DNA of 64,000 bases from DASQPR01 sp963724705 (GTDB lineage: Bacteria > Actinomycetota > Actinomycetes > Mycobacteriales > Micromonosporaceae): the NCBI GenBank assembly GCA_963724705.1, contig CAVRVS010000004.1, forward strand, positions 1,178,001 through 1,242,000. Direction: 5' to 3'. The position numbers and the translations under genes were made by a program. The notes under the pieces are model-generated. The model saw only the letters and a list, made by a program, of their open reading frames with translations. It did no database searches and was not told the origin of the DNA. This document shows, piece after piece, positions 17,969 to 26,122 of this stretch (its first letter is position 1; each line of letters begins with the position of its first letter).

Positions 17969-18700
17969 ATGGCGACGTTCGTCCTGGTGCCCGGCGCTTG
18001 GCACGGCTCCTGGTGCTTCGAGGCGGTGGTTCCGCTGCTGGAGCGGGCCGGCCACACCGTTCACGCCCTGACCTTGACCGGTCTGCGGCCAGACGACGAC
18101 AACGCGACGGTCGCGTCCGCCAACCTCGACACCCACGCCGACGACGTCTTGGCTCTCCTCGATCGCGCCCACATCACCAGCGCGACCCTGGTCGGCCACA
18201 GCTACGGCGGAATGGTGATCGCTGCCGCCGCCGACCGGGCCGGCGGCCGGATCTCACGACTGGTGCATCTTGACGCCTATGTCCCACGCGACGGCGAGTC
18301 GTGCTGGTCATCAACGACCGAACAGTATCGGCAGGCGTTCGTCGCTGGCGCCGCCGCGACCGGCTACGCCGTCCACCCGCCGTTTCGCCCGCCGCACGGC
18401 GGCGATCCACGCCGCCGTCCCCATCCGTTCGCCTCGTTGGTGCAAACGATCCGTCTAACCGGCACGTTCGCCCAGGTCCCACGGCGCGAGTTCATCTACT
18501 GCTCGGGATGGGAAGACCGGACGCCGTTCGCTCGACTGCGCACCCGACTCCAAGCCGATCCCGAGTGGCAGGTCCACGACCTCCCAACCGCCCACAACGC
18601 GATGCGGGAGGCCCCGGAGGCGGTTGCTGCACTACTGCTCGACGAGTGCATCGCGGATGCGTCGGCAAACAGCGCCGCCGACGTCTTCCGTCGACCTTGA
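17969..18700 (+). CDS. Alpha/beta hydrolase (salicylate-esterase-like)
   Basis: This encodes 243 aa from ATG 17969 with a strong GAAGGAG ribosome-binding site. The start FVLVPGAWHGSWCF and the nucleophile elbow GHSYGGMV (Ser nucleophile) place it in the alpha/beta hydrolase fold, in the subgroup with an N-terminal HG(A/S)W motif that includes plant methyl-salicylate esterase-type proteins. The C-terminal HNAMREAPEAVAALL supplies the catalytic His. The substrate is unknown. It is divergent from an AraC regulator, with a perfect inverted repeat in its leader, so inducible expression is likely. Confidence 0.88.
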   Translation: MATFVLVPGAWHGSWCFEAVVPLLERAGHTVHALTLTGLRPDDDNATVASANLDTHADDVLALLDRAHITSATLVGHSYGGMVIAAAADRAGGRISRLVHLDAYVPRDGESCWSSTTEQYRQAFVAGAAATGYAVHPPFRPPHGGDPRRRPHPFASLVQTIRLTGTFAQVPRREFIYCSGWEDRTPFARLRTRLQADPEWQVHDLPTAHNAMREAPEAVAALLLDECIADASANSAADVFRRP

Positions 18701-18716
18701 GGGTTCCCGCCCGCGA

Positions 18717-19571
18717 TTACTTCGCGGTCGGGCCACCGCGGCGGCGGAGATACTTCTCGAACTCCTGCGCGATCTCGTCGCCGGACGCGGCGCGCATGCT
18801 CCCGTCGACCGCGCGCTCTTCGAGTTCGCGTACGTAGTCCGCCAGCTCGGAATCCTGCTCGGCAGCGACGCGCAGCTTGCGTTCCCAGGACGCCGATTCT
18901 TCCGCCAGATCCACCATCGGGATCGGCAGGTCGAGGACGTCCTCCACGCGATGCAGCAGGGCGAGCGTCGCCTTCGGGCACGGCGGGTTGTTCGCGTAGT
19001 GCGGCACATGGACCCAGAACGACAACGAGTCCAGTTCGGCGCGCGTGCACGCGTCGTGGAGAACACCGACGATGCCGGTCGCGCCTTCGTAGCGAGTGGG
19101 CGTCAGGTCGAACTTCTCGGCCGAGTCGCGGGCTCCAGCGTTACCGCTGATCGGCAGCGGCCGGGTATACGGCACGTCGGCCAGCAACGCGCCGAGGACC
19201 ACGATGCGCTCGACCTCGAGGCTGTGGCAGACCTCCAGGATCTCGTCGCAGAACGTACGCCACCGCATGCTCGGCTCGATCCCGCGGATCAACAGCACAT
19301 CCCGCTCGGCGTCGGGCGGGCTGGCCACGGAGAAGTGCGTCGTCGGCCACTCGATGCGCCGGGTCTCGCCGTCGACCAGCGTGACCGTCGGCCGGTTGAC
19401 CTGGAAGTCGTAGAACTCCTCCGGGTCGATCGCCGCCACCTCGCGGGCCGACCACACCTGCTCCAGATGCTCGACCGCCGCGGTCGAAGCGTCGGCCGCG
19501 TCGTTCCAACCCTCGAACGCCGCGATCGCCACTGGGTTGCGCAGCACAGGTAGCCCGTCGAACTCACTCAC
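18717..19571 (-). CDS. PAC2 family protein
   Basis: This 284-aa protein has the PAC2 (proteasome assembly chaperone 2-like) fold pattern: VAIAAFEGWNDAADASTAAVEHL, the central IRGIEPSMRWRTFCDEILEVC, VLGALLADVPYTRPLPISG, GATGIVGVLHDAC and SFWVHVPHYANNPPCPKATLALL. Actinobacterial members are common, but a role in proteasome assembly has not been established for them; its presence ~10 kb from the proteasome genes is suggestive only. The C-terminus is a charged helix ending in RRRGGPTAK. GTG 19571 lies six bases after TAGGCT. Confidence 0.85.
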   Translation of the reverse strand: MSEFDGLPVLRNPVAIAAFEGWNDAADASTAAVEHLEQVWSAREVAAIDPEEFYDFQVNRPTVTLVDGETRRIEWPTTHFSVASPPDAERDVLLIRGIEPSMRWRTFCDEILEVCHSLEVERIVVLGALLADVPYTRPLPISGNAGARDSAEKFDLTPTRYEGATGIVGVLHDACTRAELDSLSFWVHVPHYANNPPCPKATLALLHRVEDVLDLPIPMVDLAEESASWERKLRVAAEQDSELADYVRELEERAVDGSMRAASGDEIAQEFEKYLRRRGGPTAK

Positions 19572-19577
19572 CCGTCC

Positions 19578-19583
19578 AGCCTA
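19578..19583 (-). promoter_or_regulatory. Putative -10 box TAGGCT for the PAC2 gene
   Basis: TAGGCT (minus strand) ends six bases before GTG 19571. The divergent aminotransferase has the same hexamer at nearly the same spacing. Confidence 0.5.
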
Positions 19584-19688
19584 CTGGCAACGACGCCGGT
19601 CACCCGCGCTCGACACCGCCACGTGGCCGGGCGAACACTCGTGCCCGGCGGACGTGAGACGGGTTACCCGGGCCCGAGCCCGATTGCG

Positions 19689-19694
19689 TAGGCT
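19689..19694 (+). promoter_or_regulatory. Putative -10 box TAGGCT for the aminotransferase
   Basis: TAGGCT ends six bases before GTG 19701, indicating leaderless initiation. Confidence 0.5.
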
Positions 19695-19700
19695 CTTGGC

Positions 19701-21086
19701 GTGGTTACGGGTGAGTCATTCGATCTCGGCGGACTGTTGGCACAGCGCGGGGCGGAGCGGTACGAACTCCAGGCGCGCTACGTGAACCCACAACTGTCGA
19801 AGATGCTGCATGCGATCGGCTTCGACAAGATCTACACGCACGCCCAGGGCGCCTATCTCTACGACGACGCGGGCAACGACTACCTCGACATGCTCGCCGG
19901 CTTCGGCGTGTTCGCGCTGGGCCGGCACCATCCGGTGGTCCAGCGGGCGATGCACGACGTGATCGACGCCCAGCTCGCCGACCTCACCCAGTTCGACGCG
20001 CCGCCGCTGGCCGGCATCCTGGCCGAGCGCCTGCTGGCCAAGGCGCCGCACCTTGACCGCGTCTACTTCGGCAACAGTGGCGCAGAGGCGATCGAGACGG
20101 CTCTCAAGTTCGCCCGGTTCGCGACCGGACGCAGTCGCATCGTCTACTGCACGTACGCGTTCCACGGCCTGACCACCGGCGCGTTGTCCGTCAACGGCGC
20201 CGAGGAGTTCCGAAAGGGCTTCGGCACGCTGCTGCCCGATACGGCGATCCCGTTCGGCGACCTCGATGCGTTGGAGCACGAGCTGCGTCAGGGCGATGTG
20301 GCCGGCTTCCTGGTCGAACCGATCCAGGGCAAGGGCGTGGCCGTCGCACCGCCCGGGTTCCTGAAGGCCGCGCACGATCTGTTGCGGCAGCACAAGGCGT
20401 TGCTCATCGCCGATGAGGTGCAGTGCGGCATGGGCCGTACCGGCGACTTTTTCGCCTACGAGCACGACGGCGTTGAACCGGACATCGTCGCGGTGGCCAA
20501 GGCCCTGTCCGGAGGGTACGTGCCGGTCGGCGCGACCATGGCCAAGGACGAGGTGTTCGCGAAGGTCTTCTCGACGATCGACCGGGTGCTGGTGCACGAC
20601 TCGACGTTCGGCTCGAACGCGCAGGCGATGGCGGCCGGCCTCGCGACGTTGCATGTGTTCCAGACCGACAACATCGTTGGCAACGCCCAGCGGATCGGTG
20701 ACCTGCTGCAGGCCCGTCTCGCGGCGCTGACGGAGAAGTACGAGATGCTGGTGGACGTACGCGGTCGCGGGCTGATGATCGGCTTGGAGTTCGGGCGACC
20801 GTCGTCGTGGAAGCTCCGCCCGGCGTGGACGGCGCTGCAGTCGGCCCGCAAGGGTCTGTTTGCGCAGACCGTCGTACACGGCCTGTTCCACAAGCACCGC
20901 ATCTTGACGCAGGTTTCGGGCGACCACACCGAAGTGATCAAGCTCATTCCACCGCTCATCATCGGGGAGCGCGAGGTCGATCGCTTCGTTGACGCGTTCA
21001 CCGACATCATGGACGAGGCACACGGTGGCGGCGGCCTGATCTGGGACTTCGGCCGAAGCCTCATCAAGCAGGCGGTCGTTCGCTGA
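19701..21086 (+). CDS. Class III PLP-dependent aminotransferase
   Basis: This encodes 461 aa. All class III aminotransferase features are visible: GNDYLDMLAGFGVFALGRHHP, the phosphate-binding NSGAEAIETALKFAR, CTYAFHGLTTGALS, IADEVQCGMGRTG with Asp237, and the Schiff-base Lys266 in AVAKALSGGYVPVGA. The family includes ornithine, GABA and beta-alanine aminotransferases; the specific substrate is unclear. The long N-terminus before the cofactor domain (about 45 residues, QARYVNPQLSKMLHAIGFDKIY) and the C-terminal GLIWDFGRSLIKQ tail are features I associate with an actinobacterial aspartate-aminotransferase-annotated subgroup. Confidence 0.9.
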   Translation: MVTGESFDLGGLLAQRGAERYELQARYVNPQLSKMLHAIGFDKIYTHAQGAYLYDDAGNDYLDMLAGFGVFALGRHHPVVQRAMHDVIDAQLADLTQFDAPPLAGILAERLLAKAPHLDRVYFGNSGAEAIETALKFARFATGRSRIVYCTYAFHGLTTGALSVNGAEEFRKGFGTLLPDTAIPFGDLDALEHELRQGDVAGFLVEPIQGKGVAVAPPGFLKAAHDLLRQHKALLIADEVQCGMGRTGDFFAYEHDGVEPDIVAVAKALSGGYVPVGATMAKDEVFAKVFSTIDRVLVHDSTFGSNAQAMAAGLATLHVFQTDNIVGNAQRIGDLLQARLAALTEKYEMLVDVRGRGLMIGLEFGRPSSWKLRPAWTALQSARKGLFAQTVVHGLFHKHRILTQVSGDHTEVIKLIPPLIIGEREVDRFVDAFTDIMDEAHGGGGLIWDFGRSLIKQAVVR

Positions 21087-21144
21087 TCGGCGTACGTTCT
21101 GGCGGGTCGCGGAGGCGCCGGTCACAAAGTGCGTTGAAGCGACG

Positions 21145-21519
21145 TCAGCGGTAGCGGAATCCGTCGAACATGCGACGGAAGAAGCCGCCTTCGACCGGTA
21201 ACGCCGGCTCCGGCGGCGGTGCCTCGCGACGAAGCCGGCCCACCGGTTGGTCGTAGTCGGCGCGCGCGATGGCGTCGACGACCTGGTCTTCGGTGAAGTT
21301 CTCCGAGTCCTCAACGTCCTCGACGAGCCCGACCAGCATGCCGTCGCGCATGATCTGGGCGTCCAGCGCCTTCGCTCCGTCGGCGTCCCAGACCGCCTCG
21401 CGACCGTCGGGCAGGCTCACCCGTACGCCGAACCGGGAGGCCGGCGCGATGTGCAGGTGGGCGGGGACGCCGCGTTCGCGGAGACGGTCCACGACACGGC
21501 GGGCTCGCAGCTCTTCCAT
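21145..21519 (-). CDS. Conserved hypothetical protein, 124 aa
   Basis: This small soluble protein begins MEELRARRVVDRLRERGVPAHL and has two short beta-strand segments (RFGVRVSLPDGREAVWD), then a helical segment LDAQIMRDGMLVGLVEDVEDSENFTEDQVVDAIARADY, and a basic C-terminus ending FFRRMFDGFRYR. I do not recognise a named domain. ATG 21519 lies six bases after TAGCTT, so a leaderless start is likely. It is convergent with the aminotransferase (58-bp gap). Confidence 0.7.
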   Translation of the reverse strand: MEELRARRVVDRLRERGVPAHLHIAPASRFGVRVSLPDGREAVWDADGAKALDAQIMRDGMLVGLVEDVEDSENFTEDQVVDAIARADYDQPVGRLRREAPPPEPALPVEGGFFRRMFDGFRYR

Positions 21520-21525
21520 CGCCCC

Positions 21526-21531
21526 AAGCTA
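21526..21531 (-). promoter_or_regulatory. Putative -10 box TAGCTT
   Basis: TAGCTT (minus strand) ends six bases before ATG 21519 of the 124-aa hypothetical gene. Confidence 0.45.
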
Positions 21532-21595
21532 GCAAATCGATCCTGCGGAATGCCTGATCACGACCTGGATGTTCGCTGTGAGCGATCCGGCCTCG

Positions 21596-22315
21596 TCAGC
21601 TCGGCCAAGTGCGGTCGGATGGTTCCCACACGGCGTTGTCGTGGGCGAACACGACACGGCGCGGATCCATGCCTTGTAGTCGGTCGATCCATGCGGGTGG
21701 GATCGGCAGCGTCGAGGACGGATCGTGCCGGCGGTCGTACGAGTTCAGGACGTCGGCGCCGTACGACGTCGCGGTGTCGTGGCTCTGCCCGGCGACGACG
21801 ATCGTGCCGTCGGTGCGCCGGACGACGAGCGACTGGTGACCGTCGGTGTGCCCGGGCGTCGGCACGATGGTGACACCCGGCAGCACCTCGACCTCGCCAT
21901 CGATTTCCTCATACCTGATGGCGCCCAGATCGACCAGCTCAGGGATCGTGTAGCCGGGTGTTCGACGAGCCACCGCGAGTTCGGTCCGTTGCGTGAAGAT
22001 CGGTCGGCCGGTGAACGCCGCATTGCCGCCGCAGTGGTCGTAGTGGAGATGACAGTTCGCCACATCCGTGATGTCGTTGATGGTGATGCCGGCGCCGGCC
22101 AGGGCATCCTCCAGGGCGCGCCGTCGCGGCCGGTAGCGGGCATCGACCGCAGCGCTCAGGCCGATACCGGTATCGAACAGCAGCGTTCCGTCGGGATGAA
22201 GGACGAGATATCCGAGACACGGCAACGCGTGCGGCGCCTCACCGGTGTCCGGCGCGCCCGGCACGACGACATACCCGAAGTCGATACGTCGTACGGCGAT
22301 GTCGGTCGCAGTCAC
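21596..22315 (-). CDS. Metallo-beta-lactamase-fold N-acyl-homoserine-lactonase-like protein
   Basis: This encodes 239 aa. The dinuclear zinc motif H-x-H-x-D-H is at residues 89-94 (NCHLHYDHCGGN), preceded by LLFDTGIG and followed by the third ligand in TPGHTDGHQSLVV and an Asp-containing VVAGQSHDT. The arrangement with a conserved Gly-Tyr loop before strand 2 (PCLGYLVLHPDG) resembles AiiA-type quorum-quenching lactonases, but family members act on varied lactones and esters. GGAG lies seven bases upstream of GTG 22315. The nucleotidyltransferase gene ends 12 bp upstream, suggesting an operon. Confidence 0.82.
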   Translation of the reverse strand: MTATDIAVRRIDFGYVVVPGAPDTGEAPHALPCLGYLVLHPDGTLLFDTGIGLSAAVDARYRPRRRALEDALAGAGITINDITDVANCHLHYDHCGGNAAFTGRPIFTQRTELAVARRTPGYTIPELVDLGAIRYEEIDGEVEVLPGVTIVPTPGHTDGHQSLVVRRTDGTIVVAGQSHDTATSYGADVLNSYDRRHDPSSTLPIPPAWIDRLQGMDPRRVVFAHDNAVWEPSDRTWPS

Positions 22316-22327
22316 CGAAACTCCTTG

Positions 22328-23008
22328 TCACCGGAACAACGCCAGCTCGTCGCCCCACGCCTCGACGACGGCGCCGTGACCGCGGTCACGGGCCACCGCC
22401 TCGATGTCGGCAAACAGGCCGATCGGGTCGGCCGCGATCCGATCGGGCAGCGTCTCGGCGTCCCATGGCGTGCCGAGCGGGTACGTCGCCAACTCCCACT
22501 GCAGATACTTGTTGTACGGCCTAAGGCGGCCATAGAGCGGGAACAGCGTGGCGAGGAACCAACCGGCCGTCTCCATCTCATCGAGCCGTGCCGCTACCGT
22601 CCGCCCGTCCCGACGACTCTTCAACGCGCGATAGGCCTGGTTGATGTACGCGTCGAGATATTCCGCGGCCCAGGCGGTGGCCTCTCGCTCGGTCGGCGTC
22701 GCCTGCGACCGGACGAGGTCGGCGATGCCTCCGTCGAGGCGGTCGAGCAACACCTGGGCACCGCGGAACGCGTAGCGCTGCCACGTTGGCGACGTGTCGG
22801 CCAGCTCGGCGACCGTGTAGACGATCTCGTCGAGCGCCGCGGTGCGTGTCGTTTCCCGCCACGCGTCGGTCGGTGCGTCGACAACGACGATCACGTCGTA
22901 GTCCGAATGGGCCGTCGCCATGCCCCGAGCGTGCGATCCCGTCAAAATGACGCCGCGGACGTCAGCGTCCGCCGCAGCGCGTTCCATGAGTTCGTCGAGC
23001 GCCGTCAC
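22328..23008 (-). CDS. Nucleotidyltransferase domain protein
   Basis: This encodes 226 aa. Residues 20-42 carry the nucleotidyltransferase beta-polymerase signature GSHARGMATAHSDYDVIVV, with the Gly-Ser pair at 24-25 and the metal-binding Asp36 and Asp38. The remaining ~150 residues form a helical domain with YLDAYINQAYRALKSRRDGR and WFLATLFPLYGRLRPYNKYLQWEL, like the C-terminal region of aminoglycoside-modifying or regulatory nucleotidyltransferases. Substrate unknown; an antibiotic adenylyltransferase cannot be asserted. It precedes the lactonase-like gene by 12 bp. Confidence 0.8.
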   Translation of the reverse strand: MTALDELMERAAADADVRGVILTGSHARGMATAHSDYDVIVVVDAPTDAWRETTRTAALDEIVYTVAELADTSPTWQRYAFRGAQVLLDRLDGGIADLVRSQATPTEREATAWAAEYLDAYINQAYRALKSRRDGRTVAARLDEMETAGWFLATLFPLYGRLRPYNKYLQWELATYPLGTPWDAETLPDRIAADPIGLFADIEAVARDRGHGAVVEAWGDELALFR

Positions 23009-23121
23009 TGGCTCAGTCTGGCCCGTCCGGCAAGCGGATTTCGGCGCGCGGCCGGGGCACCGGTGAGCGGACCGGCGTCACATGTTCACCGGTGCGTGCC
23101 GGTGGCGTCATCGGACGTGGA

Positions 23122-23127
23122 TACGCT
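23122..23127 (+). promoter_or_regulatory. Putative -10 box TACGCT for the HAD gene
   Basis: TACGCT ends six bases before GTG 23134, a leaderless-type arrangement. Confidence 0.45.
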
Positions 23128-23133
23128 CGTTGC

Positions 23134-23823
23134 GTGACCGATCAACGCCGTCTCGCCGCTGTCCTGTTCGACATGGACGGCACGCTCGTCGACAGCGAGA
23201 AGATCTGGCAGAAGGCGCTGGAGGAGCTGGCCGACCGGCTCGGCGGCGACCTGGCGCCGGCCGTACGAGCCTCGATGGTCGGCACGACAACGCCGGAGGC
23301 GATCGCCATGCTCTTCACGGCGATCGGACCGGCGGTGACCGCGGCGTCCGGATTTGATCCGGAGGCGGCCGCGACCTGGCTGGAGGATCGGGTCGGGGTG
23401 TTGTTCGCCGAGGGCCTGACGTGGCGGCCCGGCGCTCGTGAGCTGCTCGGCGCCGTACGGGCGGCGGGTCTGCCGACGGCGCTGGTCACCGCGACCGCGA
23501 AGGATCTCGTCGACATCATGATGGGCACGATCGGTCGGGACAATTTCGAGGCGATCGTCACCGACGACGACGTGGTCGACGGCAAACCGCACGCGGAACC
23601 GTACGAGTCGGCGGCCGCCGCGCTCGGTGTTTCGCCGAGAGACTGCGTGGCGATCGAGGACTCGCCGACCGGCATCGCCAGCGCTCTGGCGGCCGGTTGC
23701 GTGGTTGTCGCCGTACCGGCGGAAGTGGGGCTGTCGCACATCGCTGGCGTTACCCACGTGCGGAGCCTGGCCGACGTCGATGTTGAATTCCTCGCCGCGA
23801 CCGTTGCGGCGCAACCGATCTAG
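23134..23823 (+). CDS. HAD-superfamily hydrolase (beta-phosphoglucomutase-like)
   Basis: This encodes 229 aa. HAD motif I is FDMDGTLVDSE with Asp13/Asp15, motif II is VTATAKD, motif III is the Lys in DGKPHAEPY, and motif IV is IEDSPTGIASALAAG. A four-helix cap lies between motif I and II, the class I arrangement of phosphoglycolate phosphatase or beta-phosphoglucomutase relatives. The substrate is not predictable. Its stop codon overlaps, in the palindrome CTAG, with the stop codon of the convergent RecB-like gene. Confidence 0.88.
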   Translation: MTDQRRLAAVLFDMDGTLVDSEKIWQKALEELADRLGGDLAPAVRASMVGTTTPEAIAMLFTAIGPAVTAASGFDPEAAATWLEDRVGVLFAEGLTWRPGARELLGAVRAAGLPTALVTATAKDLVDIMMGTIGRDNFEAIVTDDDVVDGKPHAEPYESAAAALGVSPRDCVAIEDSPTGIASALAAGCVVVAVPAEVGLSHIAGVTHVRSLADVDVEFLAATVAAQPI

Positions 23824-24839
23824 CTGTCGGCATCAACGGTCGCCGGGTCGGCCGGAACGACCGCGAGCTCCAGCTCGACCGGATAAGGCGGTGGCGTGCC
23901 GTCGAACGCCGGGCACAGCGCGTGATGCGCACACCAGGCGCACAGCCGGCTCGGTGTCGGCCGGAACTCCTGCACTTCGCGCGCCCTCGCGATGGCCGCC
24001 CACAACGCGACCAGCGTGCGCTCGAACCGGACCAAATCGTCGGCGTCGGGAGCAAAGTCGCAGATCTCGCGATCCTTGAGGTAGACCAGCCGCAGCACGG
24101 CCGGGACCGTCCCACGAGTGCGCCACAACACCAACGCGTAGAACTTCAGCTGGAACAGCGCGCGCGCTTCGAACGCTTCGCGCGGTGCACCGCCGGTCTT
24201 GTAGTCGACGACCCGGATCGCGCCGTCGGGCGCGACGTCGAGGCGGTCGACGTAACCACGCAGTTGCAGGCGCCCGTCGTCGATCTCGGTCGACACCAGA
24301 TATTCGCGCTCAGCCGGGGCGAGCCGCGTCGGGTCCTCCATGGCGAAGTATCCCGCGAGCAGGCCGCCTGCGGACTCGAGGAATTGCGCGAGTTCGTCGT
24401 CGGGGACGACGCCGGCGAGCTCCGGTGTCTGTTCGAGCAGGCGCTGCCACTGCGGCTCGACGAGCGCCGCCGCGGCCGGGGGAGTGCGGTCGCCGGCCGG
24501 CAGATCGAAAAGTCCTTCCAAGACGGCGTGCACCAGCGTGCCGCGAAGCTGGTCCTGGGTCGGCGCTTCGGGAATGCGATCGATGCTGCGCAGCCGGTAG
24601 AGCAGCGGGCAGGTCTTGAAGTCAGCCGCACGCGATGGCGACAACGACGCGCGCAGCCGGGAATCGGACAGCGCCGTGTCGGCCGGGGAGAGCCGTCCAC
24701 CGGGCAGCGCTGCCGGCGACGTTGGTGCGACCGGCGGAGGCACTGGGTCAACCGGAGACACTGGGTCAACCGGAGGCACTGGGTCAACCGGAGACACAGA
24801 GTCAACCCGAAACACCGAGACACGCGGCTCGACCATCAT
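23820..24839 (-). CDS. RecB-family PD-(D/E)XK exonuclease
   Basis: This 339-aa protein has SPSRAADFKTCPLLYRLR, GTLVHAVLEGLF, GYVDRLDV and the catalytic core IRVVDYKTGG (Asp and Lys of PD-(D/E)XK). A C-terminal CAWCAHHALC cluster, with the N-terminal Cys in TCPLLYR, makes the four-Cys Fe-S site of RecB/AddB-like nucleases. It is a stand-alone nuclease domain without helicase. The N-terminus (residues ~8-37) is made of near-identical Pro-Val-Asp-Pro hexapeptides encoded by an 18-bp tandem repeat. A RecB-family exonuclease upstream of trmI is common in actinobacteria. Confidence 0.88.
   Translation of the reverse strand: MMVEPRVSVFRVDSVSPVDPVPPVDPVSPVDPVPPPVAPTSPAALPGGRLSPADTALSDSRLRASLSPSRAADFKTCPLLYRLRSIDRIPEAPTQDQLRGTLVHAVLEGLFDLPAGDRTPPAAAALVEPQWQRLLEQTPELAGVVPDDELAQFLESAGGLLAGYFAMEDPTRLAPAEREYLVSTEIDDGRLQLRGYVDRLDVAPDGAIRVVDYKTGGAPREAFEARALFQLKFYALVLWRTRGTVPAVLRLVYLKDREICDFAPDADDLVRFERTLVALWAAIARAREVQEFRPTPSRLCAWCAHHALCPAFDGTPPPYPVELELAVVPADPATVDADS
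24739..24810. repeat. 18-bp tandem repeat, four units, in the RecB-like gene
   Basis: Four consecutive 18-bp units (24739, 24757, 24775, 24793) differ at one alternating base, and the fourth is more diverged. They encode Pro-Val-Asp-Pro-Val-Ser/Pro hexapeptides in the N-terminal extension. The units are in frame, so copy-number change would alter length without disrupting the nuclease domain. Confidence 0.8.
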
Positions 24840-24845
24840 GCCGAC

Positions 24846-24851
24846 AGCGTA
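24846..24851 (-). promoter_or_regulatory. Putative -10 box TACGCT for the RecB-like gene
   Basis: TACGCT (minus strand) ends six bases before ATG 24839. Confidence 0.45.
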
Positions 24852-24879
24852 AGCGCGCGGTCTGACAGCCGCCGGTGCG

Positions 24880-24885
24880 TAGCAT
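24880..24885 (+). promoter_or_regulatory. Putative -10 box TAGCAT for the site-2 protease
   Basis: TAGCAT ends eight bases before ATG 24894; this would drive the site-2 protease - trmI unit from a divergent promoter shared with the RecB-like gene. Confidence 0.45.
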
Positions 24886-24893
24886 GGACGTCA

Positions 24894-26108
24894 ATGGCAC
24901 AGCCAACCTCGCAGCCGCAGCCGCAATCCCCGCCGCCGGCCGCCGCGGGCCCGACGCGCCCCGGTCTCGTGCGGGTCGCGCGGATCGCTGGTGTGCCGGT
25001 TTATCTGACGTTCTCGTGGTTGCTACTGGCCGTGCTGATCACGATCGGCTACGGCAGTTACGTCGGCGGCGGCAACCGCAGCGTGCCGGTCACCTATCTG
25101 CTCGGCTTCGGCATCGTGGTGTGCCTCGTGGTGTCGGTGTTGCTACACGAGCTGGGTCATGCGTTCGTGGCACGGCGATACGGCGTCGGTGTCCGCGGGA
25201 TCACCTTGGAGCTGCTCGGCGGCTTTACCGAGATGGATCGTGACGCGCCGTCGCCGCGGTCGGAGGCCGCGATCGCGCTGGCCGGACCGGGCGTGTCGCT
25301 CGTGCTCGCGGTGGTCGGCGGCTTGGCATTGCCCATCACCGAGCGCGGCACCGTGCTCGGCGATCTGGCGTTCCAGTTTGCGGCCAGCAATGCGATCGTG
25401 GCGGTGTTCAACGGCCTGCCCGGTCTGCCGCTGGACGGCGGGCGAGCACTGCGCGCCGGGGTGTGGGCGGCGACCCGGAGCCCGTACAAGGCCGATGTCG
25501 CCGCCGGGTGGTCCGGTCGGGTGATCGCACTCGCCACGCTGGGCGTGTCGATCCTGTTGTTCATCCGTGGCGGCTATCTGACGTACGTCAGCGTCCTGCT
25601 TCTCGGCCTCGTCGCGATGACCATGTGGAGCGGCGCGTCCTCGGCGATCCAGTCGGCCCGGATCAAGGCCCGGCTACCCGAGATCAGTGCCGGGCAGCTG
25701 GCCCGGCCGCTCTACCGGGTGACCACCGGTACGCCGCTCTCGGAGGCGCTGCGCCAGCGGGACGAGGCGCCCGGCGGTCTCACCGAGCCGCACCGCGCCA
25801 TGCTCGGCATCGCCGACGGCCTCGGCCGCGTGGTCGGACTGGTCGACAACCACGAGGTCGCACGGGTACCGGTCGAGCGGCGGCCCTGGGTGGCCGTCGA
25901 CACCGTCGCCCACCCGGTCGGGCCGGGCGGCCGGATCTCCGCCGATGCCTCGGGCGCCGCGGTCCTGGCCGCGATCCAGGCCAACCCGGGCGAAGACCTC
26001 TTGGTGACCATGGGCGAGGATGTCATCGGTGTCCTTCGGGTCACCGATTTCATCTCGGAGCTCGGGACCCGCGCCGGCGGGCGAGCGGCGGGCGGGCAGC
26101 CCGCGTAG
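24894..26108 (+). CDS. Site-2 protease family (M50) membrane metalloprotease
   Basis: This encodes 404 aa. A Pro/Gln-rich N-terminus is followed by about six hydrophobic helices. The zinc site HELGH is at residues 85-89 within a membrane segment, and the third ligand is the Asp in NGLPGLPLDGGRAL. The C-terminal ~150 residues contain a CBS-like pair (TTGTPLSEALRQRDEA, GRVVGLVDNHEVARV), as in SpoIVFB/MTH-type S2P proteins. Such enzymes cleave transmembrane regulators; no obvious anti-sigma partner is adjacent. It is 14 bp from trmI, a common actinobacterial arrangement beside the proteasome locus. Confidence 0.9.
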   Translation: MAQPTSQPQPQSPPPAAAGPTRPGLVRVARIAGVPVYLTFSWLLLAVLITIGYGSYVGGGNRSVPVTYLLGFGIVVCLVVSVLLHELGHAFVARRYGVGVRGITLELLGGFTEMDRDAPSPRSEAAIALAGPGVSLVLAVVGGLALPITERGTVLGDLAFQFAASNAIVAVFNGLPGLPLDGGRALRAGVWAATRSPYKADVAAGWSGRVIALATLGVSILLFIRGGYLTYVSVLLLGLVAMTMWSGASSAIQSARIKARLPEISAGQLARPLYRVTTGTPLSEALRQRDEAPGGLTEPHRAMLGIADGLGRVVGLVDNHEVARVPVERRPWVAVDTVAHPVGPGGRISADASGAAVLAAIQANPGEDLLVTMGEDVIGVLRVTDFISELGTRAGGRAAGGQPA

Positions 26109-26122
26109 CGAAAGGTGCGACG

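Noticed and set aside
19716..21314. A 532-codon minus-strand frame opposite the class III aminotransferase
   Set aside because: It is a shadow of a well-supported gene; the composition is His/Arg/Gln-rich and no domain is recognisable.
25463..26122. Upstream extension of the trmI reading frame by ~220 codons
   Set aside because: It overlaps the site-2 protease in another frame and encodes Arg/Gly-rich text; the TrmI family begins near GTG 26123.
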